Below, piece after piece: positions 25,670 through 34,058 of a DNA stretch of 64,000 nt. The position numbers and the translations under genes were made by a program. Source of the stretch: Pedobacter sandarakinus (GTDB lineage: Bacteria > Bacteroidota > Bacteroidia > Sphingobacteriales > Sphingobacteriaceae); NCBI RefSeq assembly GCF_026240095.1, contig NZ_JAPIVG010000001.1:992001-1056000 (forward strand). The letters run 5' to 3'. The first letter of the stretch is position 1. Each line of letters opens with the position of its first letter. The notes under the pieces are model-generated. The model was not told the DNA's origin. It ran no database searches and saw nothing but the letters and a program-made list of their open reading frames with translations.

Positions 25670-27532
25670 CTATTTATTAATAAAAACCATCAATACTGAT
25701 ATATCTGAGGGCGAAACACCCGAAATTCGTGACGCCTGCCCTAAAGTTCTTGGCTTTATCTTGAATAATTTTTCTCTAGCTTCTTTGGATATAGATACTA
25801 CTTTGTTATAATCGAAATTTGGTTGAATTTCCCTATCTTCCATCTTAAGCATTTTAGCTACAATTTCGTTTTCCTTTTCGAAATAACTTTCGTACTTGAT
25901 TTTTATTTCTGCCTGTTCGATTGTTTCGTTATCAAGTTGATCAGTAACATTTGCCAAATGAGTGCTCACTTTTATAATGTCTTGTAAGCCAACATGTGGT
26001 CTCCCAACAAGGCTATGTATTTTTACGTTTTGATTTAATGTACTTGATCCAAGGCTTTCTAGCATTGGATTAGCATCGGCCATTTCAATACCTTGTTGTT
26101 TTGTGAATTTTACCAAAGCATCTGCAGCAGTAACTTTTCGATTAACTTTTTCCAATCGTTCATCAGAAACCAAACCTAATGCATGACCAATAGGGGTAAG
26201 GCGAATGTCTGCATTATCCTGACGCAACAGTAAACGGTGCTCAGCTCTTGAGGTAAACATGCGATAAGGTTCCTCCGTACCTTTTGTAACCAAATCATCA
26301 ATAAGGACACCGATATAGCTCTCTGATCTTTTCATAATTAGTTCATGTTGATCAGTAATTTTTTGGTGTGCATTAATACCCGCCATAAAACCCTGACAGG
26401 CCGCCTCTTCATATCCCGTTGTACCATTAATTTGGCCAGCTAAGAAAAGGTTGGAAATTTGCTTTGTCTCTAATGTTAATGACAATTGGGTTGGCGGAAA
26501 GAAGTCATACTCGATAGCATACCCTGGCCTAAACATTTTTGCATTTTCAAAACCGGGTATCAGTCGTAGCGCTTTAAACTGAACGTCTTCAGGTAAAGAT
26601 GTCGAAAATCCATTCACATAAATTTCACAAGTATCCCATCCTTCTGGCTCTACAAAGATTTGATGACGATCTCGTTCCGCAAATCGATTAATCTTGTCTT
26701 CTATAGAGGGACAATACCGTGGACCAAGACCTTTGATACGACCCGTAAACATCGGCGACTTTTCGAAACCCTCTTTCAAGGTTTCATGAACCTCTTCATT
26801 GGTGTAAGTAATCCAGCAGCACCGTTGGTCTTTTGACACTTTAGTATCGGTGAAAGAAAACTTTCCTGGATTTTCATCTCCCCATTGTTCTTCCATTTTA
26901 CTATAATCCAAACTCCTTCCATCAACACGTGGAGGCGTTCCGGTTTTCATTCTTCCAGCTTCCATTCCTAATTCTACTAATTGCTCAGTAATTCCAGTGG
27001 AAGCCCGCTCAGCAGTTCTGCCACCGCCAAATTTCTTCTCGCCAATATGCATTACCCCGTTAAGGAACGTGCCATTGGTTAGTACTACCGCAGAACTTTC
27101 AATTTCTATCCCAAGTGAAGTCTTAACACCATACACTGTATTGTCTTTCACCAATAGTCCTACAACATTATCTTGCCAGATATCTAGATTGTTTGTTAGC
27201 TCTAATGCCAGTCTCCATTCTTCTGCAAATCTCATCCGATCGATTTGAGCTCTAGGGCTCCACATTGCTGGTCCCTTAGACTTATTTAACATGCGGAATT
27301 GAATGGTCGATTTATCTGATATGACACCTGAATAGCCACCCATCGAGTCAACTTCTCGAACAATTTGCCCTTTTGCTATACCACCCATTGCAGGGTTACA
27401 ACTCATCTGTGCAATCGTGCCCATATTCATAGTAATCAATAATACCGATGAGCCTAAATTAGCTGCCGCTGCCGCTGCTTCACAGCCAGCATGGCCAGCG
27501 CCTACTACTATTAAATCGTATTTTGCAAACAT
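25670..27532 (-). CDS. mnmG: tRNA uridine-5-carboxymethylaminomethyl modification enzyme MnmG
   Basis: A 620-residue FAD protein that works with MnmE to make cmnm5 at U34 of several tRNAs. Motifs: N-terminal [12 protein letters not shown] (FAD), [13 protein letters not shown], the [17 protein letters not shown] motif, [17 protein letters not shown] and [17 protein letters not shown]. The C-terminal helical domain is present, so it is full length. Two parS-like sites lie directly upstream. Confidence 0.97.
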   Translation of the reverse strand: MFAKYDLIVVGAGHAGCEAAAAAANLGSSVLLITMNMGTIAQMSCNPAMGGIAKGQIVREVDSMGGYSGVISDKSTIQFRMLNKSKGPAMWSPRAQIDRMRFAEEWRLALELTNNLDIWQDNVVGLLVKDNTVYGVKTSLGIEIESSAVVLTNGTFLNGVMHIGEKKFGGGRTAERASTGITEQLVELGMEAGRMKTGTPPRVDGRSLDYSKMEEQWGDENPGKFSFTDTKVSKDQRCCWITYTNEEVHETLKEGFEKSPMFTGRIKGLGPRYCPSIEDKINRFAERDRHQIFVEPEGWDTCEIYVNGFSTSLPEDVQFKALRLIPGFENAKMFRPGYAIEYDFFPPTQLSLTLETKQISNLFLAGQINGTTGYEEAACQGFMAGINAHQKITDQHELIMKRSESYIGVLIDDLVTKGTEEPYRMFTSRAEHRLLLRQDNADIRLTPIGHALGLVSDERLEKVNRKVTAADALVKFTKQQGIEMADANPMLESLGSSTLNQNVKIHSLVGRPHVGLQDIIKVSTHLANVTDQLDNETIEQAEIKIKYESYFEKENEIVAKMLKMEDREIQPNFDYNKVVSISKEAREKLFKIKPRTLGQASRISGVSPSDISVLMVFINK

Positions 27533-27547
27533 GTCTTTTTATTAGTT

Positions 27548-27563
27548 TGTTTCACGTGGAACA
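27548..27563. promoter_or_regulatory. parS-like ParB-binding site 1
   Basis: TGTTTCACGTGGAACA is the reverse complement of TGTTCCACGTGAAACA, the classical chromosomal parS form. It lies 16 bp upstream of the mnmG start and is repeated 34 bp further on. ParB binding here would mark an origin-proximal centromere. Confidence 0.85.
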
Positions 27564-27581
27564 TCAATTTTATATAGTTTT

Positions 27582-27597
27582 TGTTTCACGTGGAACA
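27582..27597. promoter_or_regulatory. parS-like ParB-binding site 2
   Basis: An identical second copy, same orientation, 34 bp from the first (start to start). The repeat extends slightly, as TTG before and TCA after the core are shared. Both sites fill the 72-bp gap between mnmG and the ABC-F gene. Confidence 0.85.
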
Positions 27598-27604
27598 TCA
27601 TTTT

Positions 27605-29464
27605 TTATTCTGAAAGTGCTAGCCATCTCATCGTGAGATCGTCAAGAGTTGCTTTCAAGGTATCAATCTCTTCTGAAACATCCTGAATCTTCTTGTAATC
27701 AGAAGCGTCAATATTCAGGAGATTTTCATTAAGTAATGCGATCTTGTTTTCAATTTCTGCCATTGCTAGTTCCGTATCACCAAGTTCTTTTTGCTCTTTA
27801 AAACTCAGCTTCTTTACGGTTGTGTTTGATATAGGTTGAGTTTTTGCAGTTTCTCTTTTGGGTTCTACCTTCACTTTCGGTTGATCTAAACTTAAACGAT
27901 ATTCCGAATAATTGCCATTATAAATTCGTACCACTCCTTCGCCTTCCATTATAAATAATTGATCACTCATCTTATCTAATAAATATCGATCATGGGAAAC
28001 CAACATCAAAATTCCAGGGAAATTTTCTAAAAATTCTTCCAATACATTTAAGGTGTCAATGTCCAAATCGTTTGTTGGCTCATCAAGAATCAAGAAGTTT
28101 GGGTTTTGCATCAGGACTTTCATCAAGTTCAGACGTTTTTTTTCTCCACCGCTTAATTTTTCAACCATGCCATGTTGCTTCTTTGGCGGGAAGAGAAATA
28201 GTGTCAATAGGGCAGACGCGGTAATTACTGAACCGTCTGCCATTTTAATATATTCAGCATCCGATTTCACAATATCAATTACACGTTCCTTAGGATCAAA
28301 ACTTAATCCGCCTTGTTTGTAATATCCGAATACGGTTGTTTCTCCTGTATCTACCGTGCCATTGTCTGGCGCTAGTTGACTTGTAATAATATTTAGCAAT
28401 GTAGATTTCCCTGTTCCATTCTTACCCGCTAATCCAATTCGATCTCCCTTTTTGAATGTATAGCTGAAATCATTAATAATAGGCCGTCCATCAAAAGACT
28501 TGGCTATATGTTCTACCTCAATGATTTTTCCGCCTTGTCGAGACATCTTCATTTGCAGGTTAATCGTTTGATTATCAGACTTTTTCTTGGTTTTTTCCTC
28601 TAAATCGTAAAATGCATTGATTCTTGCATTAGATTTTGTTCCTCTGGCCTGGGGCATGCGTCTCATCCACTCTAATTCTTTTTTAAGTAGCTGTTGGTTC
28701 TTGTGTAGAACTGTGGCATCCAAAGCCTCCCTTTCAGATTTTTTCTCAAGATAGTATGCATAATTTCCATTATAGTTGAAAATCTTACCCCTATCTAATT
28801 CAATAATCGTATTACATACATTATCTAAAAAGTATCGATCGTGTGTTACCAATAATATCGTTTTTTGGCCAGTAGTTAAGAGCTTCTCTAACCACTCAAT
28901 AGTATCTATGTCCAGGTGATTGGTAGGCTCATCTAGCACAAATATTTCAGGATCTTCAATCAATAATTTAGCTAGCGCTAAACGCTTTTTTTGTCCACCC
29001 GAAAGTGTCGAAATTTTTTGTTGCAAATGAGTAATTCCCATTCTATTCAAAATGGTCTTTATCTCATGCTCGTATTCCCATGCGTTGTGCTCACTTAGCT
29101 CCTCGTATAAACGATTCAGCGCTTTTTCATCCGGATTTGGGTTTTCAATCAGCTCTTCATATTCCTTTATTAACTGTTGCTGCTTATTATCTAAAGAGAA
29201 AATATGGTCACTGATTGAATAGCCTTCAGTAAATTGCGGCTCCTGATCTAAGAAACCAATTTTAACGGCTTTGTTTTTCACTATTTTACCTTCTAACGGC
29301 GGAAATCTTTCTGCTAATAATTTTAAAAGGGTACTCTTTCCTGCACCATTAATACCAACCAACGCTACTCGTTGGCCAGAGTTAATACCTAAGGTTAAAT
29401 TTTTAAATAGCCATTCATCATGATAACCATGACCTAAGCCTTCTGCCGCAATTAGTGTGCTCAA
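27605..29464 (-). CDS. ABC-F family ATPase (Uup-like)
   Basis: A 619-residue soluble protein with two ABC domains. Walker A motifs: G-I-N-G-A-G-K-S-T (about 37-45) and G-K-N-G-T-G-K-S-T. Signatures: L-S-G-G-Q-K-K-R and L-S-G-G-E-K-K-R. Walker B: F-V-L-D-E-P-T-N-H-L-D and L-I-L-D-E-P-T-N-D-L-D. The C-terminal 90 residues are Lys/Glu-rich coiled coil, as in Uup. ABC-F proteins act on ribosomes or, for Uup, are linked to DNA/ribosome stress. No resistance context is seen. It is followed by parS and mnmG and has its own -7 element. Confidence 0.9.
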   Translation of the reverse strand: MSTLIAAEGLGHGYHDEWLFKNLTLGINSGQRVALVGINGAGKSTLLKLLAERFPPLEGKIVKNKAVKIGFLDQEPQFTEGYSISDHIFSLDNKQQQLIKEYEELIENPNPDEKALNRLYEELSEHNAWEYEHEIKTILNRMGITHLQQKISTLSGGQKKRLALAKLLIEDPEIFVLDEPTNHLDIDTIEWLEKLLTTGQKTILLVTHDRYFLDNVCNTIIELDRGKIFNYNGNYAYYLEKKSEREALDATVLHKNQQLLKKELEWMRRMPQARGTKSNARINAFYDLEEKTKKKSDNQTINLQMKMSRQGGKIIEVEHIAKSFDGRPIINDFSYTFKKGDRIGLAGKNGTGKSTLLNIITSQLAPDNGTVDTGETTVFGYYKQGGLSFDPKERVIDIVKSDAEYIKMADGSVITASALLTLFLFPPKKQHGMVEKLSGGEKKRLNLMKVLMQNPNFLILDEPTNDLDIDTLNVLEEFLENFPGILMLVSHDRYLLDKMSDQLFIMEGEGVVRIYNGNYSEYRLSLDQPKVKVEPKRETAKTQPISNTTVKKLSFKEQKELGDTELAMAEIENKIALLNENLLNIDASDYKKIQDVSEEIDTLKATLDDLTMRWLALSE

Positions 29465-29501
29465 ATCTGTTGTATTTCGGATTTATAAAGGAAAATTAGT
29501 G

Positions 29502-29509
29502 CAAAGGTA
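29502..29509 (-). promoter_or_regulatory. -7 element of the ABC-F gene (TACCTTTG)
   Basis: Exact TAnnTTTG match on the minus strand, 37 nt before the ATG. Confidence 0.5.
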
Positions 29510-29689
29510 AGTATAAAAACTTTGGCTTCAGTATAAACTTATTTGTACTCATTATGCATCAGTTAAAAATGGCATGATACTGATTATAAGCTTAAGTAGG
29601 GAAGGAGTCTGGAACATTACAAACGAAGACAGCGGCTGGACTCGCTCCGCCGCTGCTTCAATCATTAACTAAACTAAAATCTATCATAT

Positions 29690-29890
29690 CGATCGAGAAA
29701 CTCAATCGGAAATTTCTATCTATAAGACCGATGTGAACATAAATTGTTGCAGGATGAATCCGTGTTTTATACAACTTTGCGCATATAATCGACCAACAGG
29801 TATAACTACTAGACGAAATAATAAAAATTCTCGAATTGGGTCTTAAATTGACTCGCCGGATGAGTCAAAGAATTGAAACAGGACAATGCA
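29690..29890 (+). pseudogene. Possible decayed RhuM-like coding remnant
   Basis: Reading across frames gives S-E-I-S-I-Y-K-T-D from about 29706, then in another frame L-Q-D-E-S-V-F-Y-T-T, then after further shifts L-L-D-E-I-I-K-I-L-E-L-G-L-K-L. The first two pieces resemble the start of RhuM-family proteins (x-E-I-x-I-Y-x-T-D ... L-x-D-E-T-V-W-L-T-Q). No frame is intact and stops are present. The identification is tentative. Confidence 0.3.
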
Positions 29891-29998
29891 CACTATTTTA
29901 GAAACCTAGGAAGTATAACCACAACACAAATGTTAGAGGTATAAGAAAAAACTGTTAAGCAGAACGAATGTTTTTAATGAGGGCAATCAAATTATTTC

Positions 29999-30436
29999 CT
30001 ACACGAGATCGAAATTACTTTTATAGGACAGATGTTCATCTTCTTTTTGTGTCATTAACGTCTTAGCTGTTTTGCCCTTGTCTTTATAGCCTAGTAAATG
30101 TAAAGTTCCGTGCATCATTATCCTACAAACTTCGTCGAAGTCGCTCGTTTTATAAGTCTTTGCATTCTCTATTACTCGCTCAATACTGATAAAGATATCA
30201 CCCATAATCTGTTTCTCGATTTCAGAATTATCGAATGTGATGATATCTGTGTAAGTATCGTGGTTGAGGTATTTTTGGTTGATGCCGAGCAAATATTCAT
30301 CGCTGCAGAAAATAAAGTTAAGCTCTTCCAACTCAAACCCTTCTTTTTTCACACTAGCACTAATCCACTTTTTAACCTTTAGTTTCTGGGGAAGACTGTA
30401 TTTTATCGATTCGGAAAAAAATGAAATTTTAGGCAT
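29999..30436 (-). CDS. ybeY: Endoribonuclease YbeY (16S rRNA maturation)
   Basis: A 145-residue protein, start ATG 30436 (M-P-K-I-S-F-F). YbeY is a metal-dependent RNase involved in 16S rRNA 3'-end maturation and ribosome quality control. The metal motif reads M-M-H-G-T-L-H-L-L-G-Y-K-D-K: two His are present, but the third position of the classical H-G-x-L-H-L-x-G-Y-D-H is not His. T-D-I-I-T-F-D, another family block, is intact. A -7 element lies 19 nt upstream. It is 76 bp downstream of the DUF4175 gene. Confidence 0.9.
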   Translation of the reverse strand: MPKISFFSESIKYSLPQKLKVKKWISASVKKEGFELEELNFIFCSDEYLLGINQKYLNHDTYTDIITFDNSEIEKQIMGDIFISIERVIENAKTYKTSDFDEVCRIMMHGTLHLLGYKDKGKTAKTLMTQKEDEHLSYKSNFDLV

Positions 30437-30454
30437 AAGTAAGCAATTGGGGAC

Positions 30455-30462
30455 CAAATTTA
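30455..30462 (-). promoter_or_regulatory. -7 element of ybeY (TAAATTTG)
   Basis: Exact TAnnTTTG match on the minus strand in the DUF4175-ybeY gap, 19 nt before the ybeY ATG at 30436. Confidence 0.5.
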
Positions 30463-30512
30463 ATAAATTTTATTGAGGTACTAGGTTGGCTAACGACCCA
30501 TTCTAGTGCGGC

Positions 30513-33500
30513 TTAGTTGGGCGAATTCAAAGATTTCGAGTATTCTGCGATCTTATTTTTATAATAGTAATTTAAGCTGGGAGGTAGTTTTTGAAGCATG
30601 TCATTTCCATTCTGCAATTGTTTTTGATATTGTTCTAACATCTTTTTATAGGAAGGTGGAAAATCTTTTGCTGCCTTGCTCTCTCTTTTAGATTCTTCAT
30701 CTTGCTCTCTTTCTGCTTTTTCTGCTTCGAGTAGTTTGGTCAAGAGCTCTTTCTGCCGATTAAGGGTTTCCTGTTGCAATCGTTTATTTACAAGGTCGCT
30801 TTCGGTTTGCTTCATTTCCTGTATAGCCTCATTCAAGTTGCCCATTTTGCCTCTTCCATCTTTATTTTCTTCTCGATTTATTTTTTCCAAGGCCTGGCGA
30901 ATCATTTGCTGCTGCTGCGCCATTTTACCAAATTCCTGGCTCATTTGCCCTTTGCCTACTGTGCCTTGGTTGCCCCCGCTTTTCTGCATTTGCTCTCGAG
31001 CCTTTTGCATGCCTTTATTTAATTGCTCCTGCATTTGCGAGAGTTGCTTCATTCCTTGTTTGGATTTTTTGCCACTGCCAGACTTTGCATTCTTTTGCAT
31101 GTTCTGCAGTTGACTTAGCGCTTCACTCAACATCAAACTTAGATTGTTGATAGAGGTCATGGTAAATTGCTGATAGCGGTTGGCTTCCGCTGTTCTTCTA
31201 TCTCCTAAATTTTCTAAACTTTTATCAAGATTAAAATTGATCTTATTTACCTCCTGATTGACTGTGGATTCTATCTGAGGAACTCTTTTACTTAACGAAT
31301 ACAAGCTATCGGCAATGGTTTTAAGGTTATCTTTGATTCCACGTTGTTTCTGCACATTTGTTATGTAAGATGGATCTGTAGCGGTAATTCGCTTGAGTGA
31401 AAGCATCACTTTCTCTTGTTCGAAAGAGGTATTGAGCAGATTTTCCAATAATTTTCTGAGCTCTCTGGCGTTTAGGTTATTTTCCATTTCCTCTCCCTGC
31501 TGCTGCATATCGCTCATTTTCTTAGAAAGTTTTTGCATTTGCTCACCTGCTTGCCCCTGTTTCTGGCTAGCACCTTTACTATCCTTTCTATCTAGTGCAT
31601 CCTTGCTCTCATCCTGCTGTTTTTGAATATCCTGTAAGTCTTTTTCTGGATTTTCAAAAGGATTTGGACGTTCTAAGGCTTGATTCTTTTCTTGTAACTT
31701 ATTAATGTCCTCCTTTAAATCTTGCATGTCTTTATTCAGCGCCTGCTGTTTTTCTTTCAGCGATTCATTTGATAAGTTTTTTTCAGCTGTTTGTTTTGCT
31801 AATTCTTTCTGTGCCTTCGCCAATTCATCTAATCGGTCAATGTCATTTTGTAGGTTCTGTTCGAATTCTAGCTGCTTATAAAGTTCCAAAATTCGATCAA
31901 GTTCATTTTTAAGTGTTTTATTATCCAATTGCATTTTAGACAACTCATCTTTTGCCTGATCTTTATTATTTTGATTAATTAGATTCTGCAATTTTTCTAA
32001 TAACGCTTTTGTCTTTTCATCCAGAACGTTATCAAATAACTCTTTTATCTGCTTCTGCTTTTCTAAAAGCGCTTCGTTCTCGTCTTGATTCTGTTGTTGA
32101 TCGAGGTTTTTGTTATTCTGCTCCTGAATTTCTTTTACGACTTTATCTAGCTGCTTTTGCTTATCAAGCAAAGCCTCAATTTCTTTTTTATCTTCAAAAG
32201 ATATTTGTTTCTTATCAATCAACCGCTCTGCTACTTTCTTACTTTCTTTTTCTACAGTATTTGCCAATCTAATGGCCGACTGAACCTTTTGTTTTAAAGC
32301 CTGGCTATTGGCGCTAATTTGCTCGGCAGATTCTTTTTTAGTTAGTTTTTTAAACGTTTTTACATCCGATCGGCTAGTCTTCGCACCGTTAACGCCATCG
32401 TTATCAGCTACCTCGAAGAAATATTCAATTTCATCCCCTGGCTTTGCAGCAACCGATCTGGTATCCCAATAGTAAAAAAAAGTATTTTCGGTCGCGTTTG
32501 CCTTAATAGGAATATTTTTGGTTACGGTGCTAATGATTCTATTGTTAGATTTAATTTGATATTTGAAACTTAAACGAGTAAAACCATAATCATCACTGGC
32601 TTGACCAGTAAAATAATAAAGGTTGCTATTGGTAGAATCTGGTTTTTCCTGAATTTGAATTGCTGGCGCTTGATCCTTTATCACATTTATCTGATGCGAA
32701 AGAGAATCGGGGATAGTTACAAAATCGTTTTTTGGAGTGATGCTATACCTTGAGTTATTTTTGATGACTGCATTGAATGATGATTGATTGTTATCTACTT
32801 TTAAAGCATGATGTTGCCCGTTCAAATTAAATAGCAGCATATTGCTTTGATTAGTCTTAAAATCCCACTCTACTCGAGTTCCCTCTGGCAGGAGCAGATC
32901 TCCGGAATTCTCAGTCGTTTCTGGCTTTTTCCCTAAATAAGCGGGATAGTTTAGCTTAACACTGCTGCTTATTAATGCAGGGCGTGGCTTTACAATAACA
33001 GTATAAGCTTGAGAACTAAACCCCCCACCTTTGAAAACTAATTTTTTATCGTACTGGATATTTTTGATGTAATAATGAAACTTCGTGATGGTTTCTTTTT
33101 CCAGTTTATACGTGTTTTTACCGTCTGCTACGTAAACTTCGGCAGGTATCTCGTCGCCGTTAAGCTTTAAATCAATAGTCACATCATCACCCTGTGTAAC
33201 TATTAAATTTTTATTTAAAACTTTAAATTCGAAAGGTGCACTAGGGGCGATATATTCGTCGTATTTAAAAAAGCTATTTGTTCCTTCACGTAAGATGGTG
33301 GGTGCAATTAGTCCAATCAGTAGAATAATGGACAGGGGAATAAATAAAAACTTTAAATATTTCCGGTTATCATTAATGCGAACGGCGGTATAGAAGGGAA
33401 CAGGTTCAAGTGCAATAATTTTTTGATCGATACTGGCTAGAATTAAAGCATTATTATCTGAAGATTCCTGAGCAAGCTGGTGGAGTTGAAGGGTGTTAAG

Positions 33501-33830
33501 TAGTTTATCCTTGATGTCTGTAAAATGGTCACCTATAATCACTGATGCTTCATCTAACGATAAATGCTTGCCTAGTTTCAGCATCGAAAGTAATGGTTTT
33601 GCAATTAGGAAAACGATCAGGAAGAAACCAATTAAAAGATAGGCGAAGAAAATGGCCGTTTTGTATTCTGCTTCAGGGTTAAAATAATAGAGACTTAAAA
33701 ATACCAGCAAATAAAGCGCAAGTAGTATGGCAGCAACATAAATACTCCCGCGTAAAATCTTGTTCAGATAGAACTTGCGGATAAATTCATCGATCTTCCT
33801 TAGTAAATCATTGTAATTATTACTTACCAT
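30513..33830 (-). CDS. DUF4175 family large membrane-anchored coiled-coil protein
   Basis: A 1105-residue protein, start ATG 33830 (M-V-S-N-N-Y-N). Two N-terminal transmembrane helices (about 28-50 and 60-85) and a third near 160-180 are followed by beta-rich Ig-like segments (about 190-520). From about 530 to the end it is a very long Gln/Lys/Glu/Asn-rich coiled coil with many Met-Gln repeats. This matches the Bacteroidota DUF4175 family, predicted to be tethered to the inner membrane and to reach into the periplasm. The function is unknown. It lies upstream of ybeY on the same strand. Confidence 0.82.
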   Translation of the reverse strand: MVSNNYNDLLRKIDEFIRKFYLNKILRGSIYVAAILLALYLLVFLSLYYFNPEAEYKTAIFFAYLLIGFFLIVFLIAKPLLSMLKLGKHLSLDEASVIIGDHFTDIKDKLLNTLQLHQLAQESSDNNALILASIDQKIIALEPVPFYTAVRINDNRKYLKFLFIPLSIILLIGLIAPTILREGTNSFFKYDEYIAPSAPFEFKVLNKNLIVTQGDDVTIDLKLNGDEIPAEVYVADGKNTYKLEKETITKFHYYIKNIQYDKKLVFKGGGFSSQAYTVIVKPRPALISSSVKLNYPAYLGKKPETTENSGDLLLPEGTRVEWDFKTNQSNMLLFNLNGQHHALKVDNNQSSFNAVIKNNSRYSITPKNDFVTIPDSLSHQINVIKDQAPAIQIQEKPDSTNSNLYYFTGQASDDYGFTRLSFKYQIKSNNRIISTVTKNIPIKANATENTFFYYWDTRSVAAKPGDEIEYFFEVADNDGVNGAKTSRSDVKTFKKLTKKESAEQISANSQALKQKVQSAIRLANTVEKESKKVAERLIDKKQISFEDKKEIEALLDKQKQLDKVVKEIQEQNNKNLDQQQNQDENEALLEKQKQIKELFDNVLDEKTKALLEKLQNLINQNNKDQAKDELSKMQLDNKTLKNELDRILELYKQLEFEQNLQNDIDRLDELAKAQKELAKQTAEKNLSNESLKEKQQALNKDMQDLKEDINKLQEKNQALERPNPFENPEKDLQDIQKQQDESKDALDRKDSKGASQKQGQAGEQMQKLSKKMSDMQQQGEEMENNLNARELRKLLENLLNTSFEQEKVMLSLKRITATDPSYITNVQKQRGIKDNLKTIADSLYSLSKRVPQIESTVNQEVNKINFNLDKSLENLGDRRTAEANRYQQFTMTSINNLSLMLSEALSQLQNMQKNAKSGSGKKSKQGMKQLSQMQEQLNKGMQKAREQMQKSGGNQGTVGKGQMSQEFGKMAQQQQMIRQALEKINREENKDGRGKMGNLNEAIQEMKQTESDLVNKRLQQETLNRQKELLTKLLEAEKAEREQDEESKRESKAAKDFPPSYKKMLEQYQKQLQNGNDMLQKLPPSLNYYYKNKIAEYSKSLNSPN

Positions 33831-34026
33831 ATCACTGTAAATGTAAAAATAATTCCAGTCAAACAAATGATAAACAAGAAGGTAAACCCTTTGTCACAAC
33901 TTGTTTATTAAAAACGCTTCTATTAAAAAATCTATACTTTCAATTTATGTTAATTTTAAAATCTCTACCTTGTTATAGTTAATACAAAGGTTACACAAAG
34001 TTTAAGTGTTTTTTTAAGCAAAAAAG

Positions 34027-34034
34027 TACTTTTG
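34027..34034 (+). promoter_or_regulatory. -7 element of the GDPD-GH16 gene (TACTTTTG)
   Basis: Exact TAnnTTTG match 24 nt before the ATG at 34059. It is probably the promoter of the GDPD-GH16/phospholipase C pair. Confidence 0.55.
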
Positions 34035-34058
34035 ACATCTGTAATCACAATCACCGAT

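Larger units (their letters stand above)
29465..29998. other. 534-bp gap without an intact gene
   Basis: Between the ABC-F and ybeY genes. It holds the ABC-F promoter, a GC-rich inverted repeat (CAGCGGC at 29630-29636 and GCCGCTG at 29649-29655) and stop-interrupted pieces that look once-coding (next entry). I see no RNA gene. Confidence 0.55.

Noticed and set aside
27605..29464. ABC-F protein as an antibiotic-resistance determinant
   Set aside because: The C-terminal coiled coil and core-gene context fit the Uup-like housekeeping group; nothing links it to resistance.
30676..31113. 145-codon plus-strand frame inside DUF4175
   Set aside because: Its Ser/Leu/Cys-rich product is the complement of the Gln/Glu/Lys coiled-coil codons.
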